Assembly: GCA_003506435.1 (NCBI GenBank)
Contig: DOAQ01000007.1
Location: 143,158 to 207,157, forward strand
From: Prolixibacteraceae bacterium
Lineage (GTDB): Bacteria > Bacteroidota > Bacteroidia > Bacteroidales > Prolixibacteraceae
Reading direction: 5' to 3'
Length of the DNA stretch: 64,000 bases
Part shown: positions 52,891 through 62,276 of the stretch, piece after piece
Layout of the letters: every line of letters starts with the position of its first letter
Numbering within the stretch: position 1 is the stretch's first letter
Notes under the pieces: generated by a model
What the model saw: the letters and a program-made list of their open reading frames with translations, nothing else
What the model was told of the DNA's origin: nothing
Databases searched by the model: none
Position numbers and translations under genes: made by a program

Positions 52891-54802
52891 ATCGTTTCAC
52901 TTCGACCAATGCTCCGTCGATTATCTTTTCCACAATATCTTCGTCAAGCAGGGTAGTAATATCGCCCAGGTTGGAGGCGTCGCCTTCTGCAACTTTACGC
53001 AAAATTCTCCGCATAATTTTTCCTGAACGGGTTTTCGGCAAACCGGGAACCAACTGGATTATATCAGGCCGGGCAAAAGGTCCGATGATTTTTTCTACCG
53101 CGATACGGATACTTTTCTGAATACCTTCCTCTCCTCCGGTCGACAGTTCGCCACAAACCACAAAGGCATAAATTCCCTGCCCTTTTATTTCGTGCGGATA
53201 ACCAACCACCGCCGATTCGTTGACCAGCGGGTGCGCATTGATGGCATTTTCAATTTCGGCAGTACCAAGCCGGTGCCCCGACACATTGATCACATCATCA
53301 ACCCGGCCAAGAATACGGTAATAGCCGTCTTCGTCGCGTTTGGCTCCATCGCCTGTAAAATAAAGATTTTTAAAACTGCCAAAATAGGTTTCCCTGAAAC
53401 GTTCGTGGTCGCCCCAAATAGTACGGGCCATTCCCGGCCACGGAAATCTGATGCAAAGGTTCCCCTCCACGCTATTGCCTGTCAACTCGCGGCCTTCATT
53501 GTCAACTATCACCGGCTGAATACCGGGTAACGGCATTGTTGCAAACGATGGTTTGGTCGGAGTAATTCCAGCCATCGGACTGATCATCACCCCGCCGGTC
53601 TCAGTTTGCCACCAGGTATCAACAATCGGGCACCGGCTTTTCCCAATGTGGTCGTGGTACCAGTGCCAGGCTTCTTCGTTGATTGGTTCACCCACAGTTC
53701 CCAGTACTTTCAGGGAAGTTAATTTTTTCCCGTTCACGAACTCCATTCCCTGTGCCAGTAAGGAGCGGATGGCCGTTGGCGCTGTGTAAAACTGGTTGAC
53801 ATTGAATTTATCGACAATATCCCAAAATCGTCCCGCATCGGGCCAGGTTGGAACACCTTCAAACATAACAGACTGGGCGCCATTCAACAAAGGTCCGTAA
53901 ACAATGTAGGAATGGCCGGTGATCCAGCCAATATCAGCCGTGCAGAAGTACACATCGCCGGCATTGTATTGAAATACGTTCTTAAATGTGTAGGCCGTAA
54001 ACACCATATATCCTCCGACAGTATGCACAATGCCTTTCGGTTTGCCGGTTGAACCCGATGTGTACAAAATGAAAAGTTCATCTTCAGCATCCATCACTTC
54101 AGCCGGGCATTCATCGGACTGTCCGTTGATAGCGGTGTGCCACCATATATCGCGGCCGACTTCCATATTTACTTCCGTTTTGGTGCGTTTCAAAACTACT
54201 ACCGTTTCAACACACGGACTGCTTTCCAAAGCCTCATCGGCAATCTGTTTCAGAGGAGTAATTTTATTCCCCCGAAAACCGCCATCGGCAGTCAGCAGTA
54301 CTTTTGCCTGTGCATCGTTGATCCGTTCGGAAAGCGATTGAGCAGAAAAACCGGCAAATACTACCGAATGTACTGCTCCGATACGTGCACAGGCCAGCAT
54401 GGCAATCGTTAATTCAGGAACCATCGGCATATAAATTGCCACACGGTCACCTTTCCTCACGTTAAGCCGTTTCAGGGTGTTGGCAAATTTATTCACCTCC
54501 CTGAATAATTGCATGTAAGTTAACTGTATATGTTCTTCATTCGGATCGTTCGGTTCCCAGATAATGGCCAACTGATCGGCATGGGTGTACATATTCTTTT
54601 CAAAGATATTTTCCGTGATATTTAATTTCCCATCAATAAACCACTTGATGTCAGGATTTGAAAAGTTCCATTCAAGAACCTTGGTAAACCGCTTGCGCCA
54701 GTGAAAATTTTCAGCTATCTGCGCCCAAAACACTTCGGGATTGGCAACACTTTTTTTGTACTCATAAATATAACCGCCCAGGCTATGAATTCTTGCAACC
54801 AT
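52889..54802 (-). CDS. acs: Acetate--CoA ligase
   Basis: A 637-residue AMP-forming enzyme turning acetate, ATP and CoA into acetyl-CoA. The P-loop FILYTSGSTGKPKGIVHT, VDTWWQTETGG, the adenylate motif YFTGDGAKRDEDGYY, the hinge GRVDDVINVSGHRLG and the acetylation-site loop LPKTRSGKIMRRILRK are all visible. The length is standard. It stands alone; the apiose cluster upstream reads the same way but ends 143 bases before its start. Confidence 0.96.
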   Translation of the reverse strand: MVARIHSLGGYIYEYKKSVANPEVFWAQIAENFHWRKRFTKVLEWNFSNPDIKWFIDGKLNITENIFEKNMYTHADQLAIIWEPNDPNEEHIQLTYMQLFREVNKFANTLKRLNVRKGDRVAIYMPMVPELTIAMLACARIGAVHSVVFAGFSAQSLSERINDAQAKVLLTADGGFRGNKITPLKQIADEALESSPCVETVVVLKRTKTEVNMEVGRDIWWHTAINGQSDECPAEVMDAEDELFILYTSGSTGKPKGIVHTVGGYMVFTAYTFKNVFQYNAGDVYFCTADIGWITGHSYIVYGPLLNGAQSVMFEGVPTWPDAGRFWDIVDKFNVNQFYTAPTAIRSLLAQGMEFVNGKKLTSLKVLGTVGEPINEEAWHWYHDHIGKSRCPIVDTWWQTETGGVMISPMAGITPTKPSFATMPLPGIQPVIVDNEGRELTGNSVEGNLCIRFPWPGMARTIWGDHERFRETYFGSFKNLYFTGDGAKRDEDGYYRILGRVDDVINVSGHRLGTAEIENAINAHPLVNESAVVGYPHEIKGQGIYAFVVCGELSTGGEEGIQKSIRIAVEKIIGPFARPDIIQLVPGLPKTRSGKIMRRILRKVAEGDASNLGDITTLLDEDIVEKIIDGALVEVKR

Positions 54803-54945
54803 AGTTTCAGTTTTATTGATTTAACTTCAAGTATCAGATTTTACTGAATACCAATAACAAGAATTTACCGGTTTATGTTCTCGGAAGGTTATCGTTGCAG
54901 AGATAAAATTGAAACTTCAATTATTTGTAAACTGAATTTTTCTAT

Positions 54946-56814
54946 TTATTCGAGTACAATGATTTCGTATGGCTGAAGGATTACTTTCTGATCTGCAATT
55001 TTTTTTGTCTTGTTTTTCAATCCGGCTGTCCGCTTCATTAATTCGGGCTGAATATCAATATTTACTTCAATGGGGGTTTCTGAAAAACTAGCCAGTAAAA
55101 TTTTCCGGAAATTGCCGTTTTTCAATACAAGTCCTGTAAAAGTCAGAGGGGAAGAGCTTTCAGAAAGTACCACTTCCTGAAATCCATCCAACTCATTGAA
55201 CAAATGAAAAACAGGGAAAAGCTCTCCGGGCCGGGCTCCAAATTTTTCAGGAAGTTCCGGAGGAAAGTCGCCCTGTACAAGTCCGCGCCAACCGACTGTT
55301 TCGTAAAATGTAATGAGTCGTGCCCCGGCTTCTGTTAAATTTTTCAGACTTCCCAGTGTCCACGCGGCGGCAAAATCAGTTCGCTGCCGGATATCGACCT
55401 GAGCCGGAAGTTCTCTGGGCAGAAGTTCAGGTTCATCGCCCGTTGCAACCACATTAAAACGCTGTTTTAATGTCACCGGCGAAACAACTATTTCTTTATC
55501 AGGGAAAAGCATCTTTGCTGATTTTACCACACCCGACTGAGCTTCCAGATTTTCAACCAGCGACAAATTATCGAACGCATGTACCTGTGGCGAAATGGCG
55601 AAATTTACAAAACCGGCATTCCGGGTTTGCGGATGGTTCCTGTTCAACTCGGCAAAGTAGGCATTCACTCCCGTTCCTGTGATCAACGCGGGAAATTCAG
55701 ATCGCAGCTTTCTTTCCAATTCCCGGTTTAACTGATTGTCCGGCAAATGATTTTCTCTGACAGCAAAGCAAAATTTCAGGATAGTTGAATATTTTCGTAA
55801 TTCATCGATGAGTTCAATTAATTCAATTTCATTGTTTTCTGAAAAATAAAAAACAAGAAAAAGAGGCCAGCCCAGATTCCGGCTTTCATCAGCAGCCTGT
55901 TTTATCGATTTTTTCCATTCCTTCCCGTAAAGTTTTAACTCTACCCGGTAATGACCCAACGGAAGTCGTTTCAGAATTTTAATCTCATTTTCAGAAAGCC
56001 CCTGCTGACGGCTGCTTTGGCAGGTACCGAGCGATGGCAGCGGATAAACTTTCGATTCATCCCACGAAAAGGATAAAACTTCAGCTTTTTTTTCGGTCGT
56101 AATGAGTTCGGTTTTTTCGGATTTCAGGATGAAATCAACCGACTGTTTTATTTTTGTCCCCTTTTCAATCAATCGGGGAAAAGGTAAATCGAGCGGGGTA
56201 CAATAGGTTTTATACGAGGCATCGGTCCAGTTGCGCTGATCTTCCATTTCAAAAATATCCCCCTCCAGATCAAGTTCTGCGTTCAGTCCTTCTGCCGGTT
56301 GCCATCTCATCGACCGAATATTCATCATGGGTTGATGCGGAGATATTTGTTCGGGAAAAACCGTTGTATCCGACGATCCGTCGGGATGAACTACGACACA
56401 AGGTTTGCCCGCACATTCAGTAATGGGATGTAATATGCAAAAGCCAATCCGGTTGGTATGAAAAGTTGATTTGGCCTCGCCATCCATTTCAAATCTCAAA
56501 TGACCACCGGCTCCTGTTATTTTGTATCCGGCTTCAAAATGAATTTCATTCTTCTGATAAACCACCCAAATATTGATCTCGAATCTATCTTTCTCCTGAA
56601 TGATACTTTCTTTCAAAATTCCGGGTTCTATCGTTCCCCAGTTCCGGTCGCGTACCGCAGAATAAATCATCCTGATTATTTCCGTATTTCCGTGTTTGAT
56701 CCGACGAATGGCTCCGCTCCGGTACAGTAAATCCAGTTCTCCGGTTGTAAGTAAAACAGATGCGGAAGACGACCCGGTAACCGGCGACTTTTGCCGTTTT
56801 TTGCGAGGGTTCAT
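54946..56814 (-). CDS. ApnL-like D-apionolactone hydrolase
   Basis: A 622-residue protein. N-terminal ~230 residues are a strand-rich domain (GAIRRIKHGNTEIIRMIYSA, then VRDRNWGTIEP); the middle (~285-540) looks like a TIM barrel; the C terminus is a small beta domain. This three-part form, the RHG-E-I/V-R and VRDRNWGT blocks, and the neighbours match what I know of D-apionate lactonase (ApnL), which hydrolyses D-apionolactone to D-apionate. It starts one base inside the stop of the dehydrogenase gene and is last in the operon. A hydrolase on a related sugar acid is the alternative. No signal peptide. Confidence 0.65.
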   Translation of the reverse strand: MNPRKKRQKSPVTGSSSASVLLTTGELDLLYRSGAIRRIKHGNTEIIRMIYSAVRDRNWGTIEPGILKESIIQEKDRFEINIWVVYQKNEIHFEAGYKITGAGGHLRFEMDGEAKSTFHTNRIGFCILHPITECAGKPCVVVHPDGSSDTTVFPEQISPHQPMMNIRSMRWQPAEGLNAELDLEGDIFEMEDQRNWTDASYKTYCTPLDLPFPRLIEKGTKIKQSVDFILKSEKTELITTEKKAEVLSFSWDESKVYPLPSLGTCQSSRQQGLSENEIKILKRLPLGHYRVELKLYGKEWKKSIKQAADESRNLGWPLFLVFYFSENNEIELIELIDELRKYSTILKFCFAVRENHLPDNQLNRELERKLRSEFPALITGTGVNAYFAELNRNHPQTRNAGFVNFAISPQVHAFDNLSLVENLEAQSGVVKSAKMLFPDKEIVVSPVTLKQRFNVVATGDEPELLPRELPAQVDIRQRTDFAAAWTLGSLKNLTEAGARLITFYETVGWRGLVQGDFPPELPEKFGARPGELFPVFHLFNELDGFQEVVLSESSSPLTFTGLVLKNGNFRKILLASFSETPIEVNIDIQPELMKRTAGLKNKTKKIADQKVILQPYEIIVLE

Positions 56815-57842
56815 CAGAATTCGTTCATGTTGATTATCTTCCCGTGTTCAGCCGATTCGTAGGCCGCCCACACCAGTTGAACCGTCTTAAAATTATCGTC
56901 TCCGGTATTTTCAGCCTTGCCTTTTCCAAGCATATCGTCAAGAATATTTTGATTGATGTCGACAATGCCCGGCGGTTCGGGTTTTAACCGGTCGGTTTGC
57001 CAGGGATACACCCGCATCGGCACTACTTCTTTAGTGGTTCCTGAAAGAGTTGTAATGCTAATTTCAAATTCGGCATCCAGCCGGATACTTCCTTTTTCAC
57101 CTTCTATCAGCAACAGTGTTTGCGGAAAAACTTCCTGTTCCATTCGCGAACTGAAAGATATTTTCTGGATGCAAACAACCCCGTTCTGCATTTTCAGAAC
57201 CGAAGTAGTTACATCTTCTCCTTTGATGGTCGGGTTTATTCTTTGCTTCTCACAGTAAATGGTTTTGGCTTCACCAAACAAATACCGGAGCACATCGAAT
57301 TGATGGGACCCCTGATCGGTAAGCGCAAAATGCTCCAATGCTGTAAGAAAAGGCTGGGTTTCGAAAAGAGGAAAAGCAGTGATGAAGCCCGTTTCGCAAC
57401 GAAAAGCATTTCCAATTACCCCTGAATCAAGTATTTTTTTTATCCTGCGGAACTGGGGCTGCCACCGGTAATTTTCGTGGACATAAAACCGAACGCCTGC
57501 GTCCCGGGTCGATTTTATCATGCGTTTGCCCGCTTCATAATCGGGCGCCATCGGTTTTTGACAGATAACATCCAACCCATATTTGGCGCCAAGCAAAGTA
57601 AATTTTTCGTGAGTATCTACATCAGTAACGATATCGATAAAATCAAGTTTTTCATTTTTAAGCAGCTCCTCTGCATCATCGTAAACCCGTGGCACGCCAA
57701 ACCGTTTTGCCAACTCTTCTGCCTTTTGTTTTGTCCGGTTATAAAGTGCGACACATTCAGCGCCTTCAATTTCGGTCCAGGCTCCCAACTGAAACTGCGA
57801 CCAGAAACCGCAGCCCAGTATCGCGAATTTTAATTTTCTCAT
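56814..57842 (-). CDS. Gfo/Idh/MocA oxidoreductase, probable D-apiose dehydrogenase
   Basis: A 342-residue NAD(P)-dependent oxidoreductase. The Rossmann motif AILGCGFWSQFQLGAW opens the protein, with the family's EKP-type lysine in VICQKPMAPDYEAGKRM (~95-111) and a substrate-domain His in DQGSHQFDVLRYLFGE (~180). In the known apiose route ApsD of this family oxidises D-apiose to D-apionolactone, and the neighbouring lactonase and oxidoisomerase fit that job. I start at ATG 57842 (MRKLKF); the frame runs back to a TTG at 57884 inside the upstream gene. Confidence 0.7.
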   Translation of the reverse strand: MRKLKFAILGCGFWSQFQLGAWTEIEGAECVALYNRTKQKAEELAKRFGVPRVYDDAEELLKNEKLDFIDIVTDVDTHEKFTLLGAKYGLDVICQKPMAPDYEAGKRMIKSTRDAGVRFYVHENYRWQPQFRRIKKILDSGVIGNAFRCETGFITAFPLFETQPFLTALEHFALTDQGSHQFDVLRYLFGEAKTIYCEKQRINPTIKGEDVTTSVLKMQNGVVCIQKISFSSRMEQEVFPQTLLLIEGEKGSIRLDAEFEISITTLSGTTKEVVPMRVYPWQTDRLKPEPPGIVDINQNILDDMLGKGKAENTGDDNFKTVQLVWAAYESAEHGKIINMNEF

Positions 57843-57870
57843 GATGATCCCTGAAAATTGGAATTTGAAA

Positions 57871-58698
57871 CTATGTAATATCAATCACTTGCTGCAACAC
57901 ATTGTCAGGCTCAAAAATCTGTTTCCAGTCTTCTTTAAAAAGGATGCTGCGGCCGCGTTGAAGCGCTTTATTTGCTGCATCGGAAAACACAGCATTCGGC
58001 AATTCCTTGAACAACACCGCCAATTGAATATTGATGTGCCCCAACAAAAATTCGCGGGCAGCTTCAGCCGGTACGCCGCGTTTGATAATTTCCTCCATTC
58101 CTTCGCGAACCAGGTCAAGGCACGATGACGATAATGTCTCAACCAGTGCCGGTTCAAGCAATGCCATTTGCTCCATCGTAATTTCAAATGCTTTGGTAAC
58201 CGGTGCATACATGGTTTTGGCAACTGCTTCGCCCAGTTTATAATCAACTTCCGGTCCCTGCATCAACGCGCAAACAATGGTTTGTTTGGCCAGTGTACCT
58301 CCAAAGAAATCGGCCTGCGCTTCGGGGGTTGGCTCCCAGTTGAACACCGAAGGATGCGACGGATGTGCGATAAAATACGAAACGTCGGTCCGCAAGAACA
58401 AACGGCCTGCGCGGGCAACAGCCGGGTCAAGGGTCATCAGTAAGGCGCCTGATTTCATTTGCGGAATTATATTCGCAGAAACTTTTGCCAACGCCACATC
58501 GGGAACGGCAAGAATAACAATATCTGCATCGGGAACAACAACTTCCCCGTTCGAGACTGAAACGCCCAGTTCTTTTAACCGTTCAATTCCGGCAGGACTA
58601 ATCTCGACATAACTGACCTGATATGCCGACGATTTTAAATTCCGGGTCAGACGGCAGCCCATTTTTCCACCGGCGCCGATCAATGCTATCTTTTTCAT
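57871..58698 (-). CDS. ApnO-like D-apionate oxidoisomerase
   Basis: A 275-residue protein of the 6-phosphogluconate-dehydrogenase-like superfamily. The N-terminal Rossmann domain (IALIGAGGKMGCRLTRNLKS, then VVVPDADIVILAVPD) is followed by FIAHPSHPSVFN and an all-helical C-terminal domain (~165-270). ApnO enzymes of this size and order convert D-apionate to 3-oxo-isoapionate by oxidation with hydroxymethyl migration. The placement between a GH140 and ApsD/ApnL-like genes supports that. A plain hydroxyacid dehydrogenase is the alternative. Two-base gap from the apiosidase gene. Confidence 0.7.
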   Translation of the reverse strand: MKKIALIGAGGKMGCRLTRNLKSSAYQVSYVEISPAGIERLKELGVSVSNGEVVVPDADIVILAVPDVALAKVSANIIPQMKSGALLMTLDPAVARAGRLFLRTDVSYFIAHPSHPSVFNWEPTPEAQADFFGGTLAKQTIVCALMQGPEVDYKLGEAVAKTMYAPVTKAFEITMEQMALLEPALVETLSSSCLDLVREGMEEIIKRGVPAEAAREFLLGHINIQLAVLFKELPNAVFSDAANKALQRGRSILFKEDWKQIFEPDNVLQQVIDIT

Positions 58699-58700
58699 TT

Positions 58701-60320
58701 TTATTTCCTTTTTAGAATGATTAACATGTCATGTTCAAAATCATGTACAAACTTTATTTTATTGTCCTTCAATTGAATATCAGCTTTCTGGTACGTATTT
58801 TCAACCGGATCAAACCACTCTGCTTCATAATTCAATTTCTGCGGATTTAAAAGCTGGAGCCCGGATTTGGCAGGCACATAAACTACGATAACAGAATTGT
58901 CATCCTTTTTCAGAGCGGAAACCCAGTGATTGAACTGATTCTCTCCGAGTTGATTTTCCAGAAGTTCGCTGGCCGGAAAAAAACGCCACCATTCCAGCTT
59001 ATTAAAGAATTCAGCCAGGTACCCCATTTGTATACTTCCCGGAAAATCCAGGCTTTTTCGCCAACCGGTCACCTTTCCTTTGTCGCTGTGGTTCAGTATT
59101 TTTTCACCTTCAGCCAGCCAGGGCCAGATTCCGTTCGCCCCGTAAGTTATCCCGGCAACAGGTGTTGCAAACAGGCTCCAATACGATGCATTTCTCACAT
59201 CTTCATCTGTAATGGTGAAATAAATTTCTTCGTAATTGGGTTCCATGTTGATATACGGCATGGGTTTCAGCTTACTCCATTTTTCCGCCATCGGTCCGCG
59301 GTTAATCCAGTTAACCGTTTTTTCGCCATTGCTGTGCGATGACTGATAACCCATCATGTTATACCAGTCTTCCTGCGCAAATAATTCTCCGATCCACGAA
59401 AGACCATGTGGATGAATGGTGACCGGGGCATGATCGATTTCGTTAAAAACCTGTCGCCCTATTTCTTTCCATTTTACTTCCTGATCGTCGTAATATTTTC
59501 CGTCGCCACCCAGTGTCCAAACCACATGATTTCCCTGATAGCGGGCCACAATGTATTTGGCAAGCAAAACCGCTTCATCGAGAGGCAAGCTGTATCCCGG
59601 ACTCAGATGGCGCCCCTGTCCGTTGGGCAGAGCCCACAAAATAACAGGCGAAACAACCATTCCTTTGGCATTGGCTTCGTCAATTCGTTTGTCGATCCGC
59701 TTAAAAAATTCAGGATTAATGCGGATGTACCCCGAGCCATCGATGGCAGTCAGTCCTTCTTCATTTTTATCGCAACCACGCCATTCGGTGGTTACCAACT
59801 GAATGACATTGTAATGGTTCTTTTTCCGGTGGTTGAGGTAATATTCCCATTCTTCATCTGTCGATTTTAATGCCCCGTTCCAGGCGGTACAGGCCAGCCA
59901 AAAGAACGGCGTACCATCATTGTATGAGAAATAGTATTTCCCGGGTTGATGATGGATTGCCCCTTTTTGAAAAATCAGTTCATTACTTCTCCCGGGGTTG
60001 CATTCAAAAGCCCCCTTTCGTGCATGAAGACCGGAATTTTCCTTGTCGGAACAATCTGTTGACCATGTCCAGGTGCCGGTTTCGTCAGGAAGGAAGCGCA
60101 CTTTCCAGTCTTTGCCTCCATCCCAGAAGCCACGAACTGTTTTTTCCCGACCCGAAGGAGAGCAAAAGGTAATTTTAAAATTTTTTACGTCATACACCGG
60201 ATTATTATATTCCTTGCTGCTGACAAAACTTATCTCATGCTTCTCCCAAAGTTTTGCATCCTGGGCTAAACCATTCTGGTTCAAAACAACTGCAATTAGA
60301 AAAATAACAAATCTTCCCAT
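58701..60320 (-). CDS. Secreted GH140-type glycoside hydrolase (apiosidase)
   Basis: A 539-residue enzyme with signal peptide MGRFVIFLIAVVLNQNGLAQ. A DUF5060 beta domain (~25-115) comes first, then the DUF4038 TIM barrel (~120-450), then a C-terminal collagen-binding-like beta domain (~460-539). Candidate catalytic acids are Asp273 in WTLGGDGKYYDD and Glu360 in YINMEPNYEEI, in the places expected for GH140, whose known member removes apiose from rhamnogalacturonan II side chains. I use ATG 60320; the frame extends 15 codons into the upstream gene. It would free apiose in the periplasm or outside the cell. Confidence 0.8.
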   Translation of the reverse strand: MGRFVIFLIAVVLNQNGLAQDAKLWEKHEISFVSSKEYNNPVYDVKNFKITFCSPSGREKTVRGFWDGGKDWKVRFLPDETGTWTWSTDCSDKENSGLHARKGAFECNPGRSNELIFQKGAIHHQPGKYYFSYNDGTPFFWLACTAWNGALKSTDEEWEYYLNHRKKNHYNVIQLVTTEWRGCDKNEEGLTAIDGSGYIRINPEFFKRIDKRIDEANAKGMVVSPVILWALPNGQGRHLSPGYSLPLDEAVLLAKYIVARYQGNHVVWTLGGDGKYYDDQEVKWKEIGRQVFNEIDHAPVTIHPHGLSWIGELFAQEDWYNMMGYQSSHSNGEKTVNWINRGPMAEKWSKLKPMPYINMEPNYEEIYFTITDEDVRNASYWSLFATPVAGITYGANGIWPWLAEGEKILNHSDKGKVTGWRKSLDFPGSIQMGYLAEFFNKLEWWRFFPASELLENQLGENQFNHWVSALKKDDNSVIVVYVPAKSGLQLLNPQKLNYEAEWFDPVENTYQKADIQLKDNKIKFVHDFEHDMLIILKRK

Positions 60321-60322
60321 TT

Positions 60323-61123
60323 TTATAAAATTGATTTTAAATAATTTATGCTCTGACAAGCCCATTCCGATTCTTTCCGGATGGTCTCATTAAGTTCTTT
60401 TTCTGGAGGGGTCCATTGCTCCAAAATAGCAGACTGACAGCGGGGATTGACTTTTTCGAGCAATTCACCGAGAGGTAACATTCCTTTTCCAAGTGGTTTT
60501 CCCTCAATAATAAATCCCATTTTATGGAATACCCGATCAACAGAAAATTCCTTTACATGAAGGTTGACCGTTAACGGAGCCAGCAAGTTGATCACTGTTT
60601 CTAGTCCTTCGCCCGCCCCCATCGAATTCACGGTATCGAGGCAAATGCCGACATGATTACTGCCCGCTTTTTCAACCATCGATACAAATTCGCGGGCTGT
60701 AAAACGGTCGTGGTTTTCGATGGCTAGAATGATATTTTTTTCTTTCAACGACGATAATCCGTTCCGTATGATTTGATGAACATCATCCAATGAGGGATGA
60801 AACTCAGCGCCGTCAATCACAAACCGAAGGATGGACGATTTAAAAAGACAGGCAATCTCAATATACTGTTCCAGATTTTCATCGGTCATCTTTTTCGCTC
60901 CGGGTTCTATTTTGATTTTCTTTTTATCTGCAAATTCTTTAATCTTCGTTAATTGCAGATGCGAAAACTGGTCAAGCGGCAAATTGTCGGCAATCTGAAC
61001 AACCGGAATCTGATACTCCACTGCTTTTTCAATCAGATCGAAAACAGACATGCACTGCTGCGGCATTTTTCCCGGAACACCGACGGCCCACGTAAATGTA
61101 TATGAACTAATTCCTGCTTCCAC
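60323..61123 (-). CDS. TIM-barrel enzyme, probable 3-oxo-isoapionate decarboxylase (OiaC-like)
   Basis: A 266-residue protein of the sugar-phosphate isomerase/AP-endonuclease-2 superfamily. It opens with EAGISSYTFTWAVGVPG, and metal ligands typical of the fold are visible: Glu in LAIENHDRF, Asp in ICLDTVNS, His in LHVKEF and Glu in ILEQW. In apionate breakdown OiaC of this fold decarboxylates 3-oxo-isoapionate to L-erythrulose; I assign it by context, and an isomerase role cannot be excluded. The start codon is GTG. Two bases separate it from the apiosidase gene. Confidence 0.6.
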   Translation of the reverse strand: MEAGISSYTFTWAVGVPGKMPQQCMSVFDLIEKAVEYQIPVVQIADNLPLDQFSHLQLTKIKEFADKKKIKIEPGAKKMTDENLEQYIEIACLFKSSILRFVIDGAEFHPSLDDVHQIIRNGLSSLKEKNIILAIENHDRFTAREFVSMVEKAGSNHVGICLDTVNSMGAGEGLETVINLLAPLTVNLHVKEFSVDRVFHKMGFIIEGKPLGKGMLPLGELLEKVNPRCQSAILEQWTPPEKELNETIRKESEWACQSINYLKSIL

Positions 61124-61156
61124 TTTTATTTCATTTTACCGGTTCATCGGGAATAT

Positions 61157-62173
61157 TTATGCATTCGACATAGTTATTAATACCAGCCCGGCTATGTAAG
61201 CGATAAACATGATCAGCAAAAGTGCGCTGGTTCCTTTTGGGGCTCCACGAAATTCTTTCCACACCAAAACGCCCCATAAAATAGCAACAACCGGCGCGGC
61301 GTTGCTCAGTGCGTAAGCAATGGCAGGATTGGCTGCGCCCACTGCCATATAGCTAAAAATCATACCCAGCATCCAAATGGCGCCTCCTAAAACTCCGGTT
61401 AAATGGATAGACAATGAACCCGAAAAATATTCTTTCATTTTTACAGGAGCGCCTTCAACCGGTTTGCGCATAAAAACCGGATTAATGAAAAATGTACTAA
61501 TGAAAACCCCAACAGCAAAAAAGAAAACCCCGGAATAAGGGGTCAGCGTTCCTTTCCCTCCGGAAACAAATGCAGGATCGAGTGAATTTACTACCACCGG
61601 ATAAAAAAATGCAATGAACAAACCGGCAATAACCGAAAGCAAAATCCCTTTCGTTGAAGGTTTCTTTTTTTCGCGGGAAAGATTGCTGTATGATTTTCCG
61701 CTGAGAAAAATAGCGGCAATAATAATGATAACCCCGGTCCAGAGCAGCGCTGGCTGCGTACTGGGATTTCCGCCTTTCATGATTACATTTATGTAGTTTA
61801 GAATGATGCCAAGAATCCAGGCAAGACCGCCCCCAATGGGAAAAGCTACCGACATTCCGGCCACGGCAATGGCTGCCACAAGGAGCAGGTTCCCCAGGTT
61901 CCACAATAAACCGCCGATCATGGCATAGACGATGCTCGACGCATCAGCCTGTTTCAGGTCTTCCACAAAACTGCGTCCGGTGTCGCCCATGCTGCCTACG
62001 GTAAATGCCGATACCAGCGACATCAGCAAAATGCCAATGATTAAATCCCAGTAAAACAATTCGAAACGCCAGTTGCTTTGAACCATTTTCTGGGTATTCG
62101 ACCACGAGCCCCAGCAGATCATTGCAAAAACACAAAACAGAATTGCAATCCAATAACTTGATATTTGTATCAT
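61157..62173 (-). CDS. GRP/RhaT-like sugar permease
   Basis: A 338-residue membrane protein with ten helices, of the drug/metabolite superfamily branch that includes L-rhamnose and glucose/ribose carriers. Family-like text includes ICWGSWSNTQKMVQSNWRFE after helix 1 and FPIGGGLAWILGIILNY mid-way. As first gene of the operon it is the natural candidate for D-apiose import through the inner membrane; known apiose loci mostly use ABC transporters, so this would be a variant. I start at ATG 62173 rather than the upstream TTG at 62179. Confidence 0.75.
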   Translation of the reverse strand: MIQISSYWIAILFCVFAMICWGSWSNTQKMVQSNWRFELFYWDLIIGILLMSLVSAFTVGSMGDTGRSFVEDLKQADASSIVYAMIGGLLWNLGNLLLVAAIAVAGMSVAFPIGGGLAWILGIILNYINVIMKGGNPSTQPALLWTGVIIIIAAIFLSGKSYSNLSREKKKPSTKGILLSVIAGLFIAFFYPVVVNSLDPAFVSGGKGTLTPYSGVFFFAVGVFISTFFINPVFMRKPVEGAPVKMKEYFSGSLSIHLTGVLGGAIWMLGMIFSYMAVGAANPAIAYALSNAAPVVAILWGVLVWKEFRGAPKGTSALLLIMFIAYIAGLVLITMSNA

Positions 62174-62276
62174 ACTCAATTTATTTTTTAAACTTTACCA
62201 CACTTATACAGCCAAAAATAGTTTTTGATCGTATATTTAAACTTTTACATTGAATATGTTCTAAAATAGAAAACCC
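62174..62276. promoter_or_regulatory. Divergent control region of the apiose cluster
   Basis: Reverse strand: exact -7 box TATTTTTG (62220-62213), 39 bases before the permease ATG. Forward strand: TTTG (62224-62227), 18 bases, TACATTGA (62246-62253), 23 bases before the regulator ATG. TTTAAACTTT occurs twice (62187-62196 and 62236-62245) and may be regulator half-sites. Confidence 0.5.
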
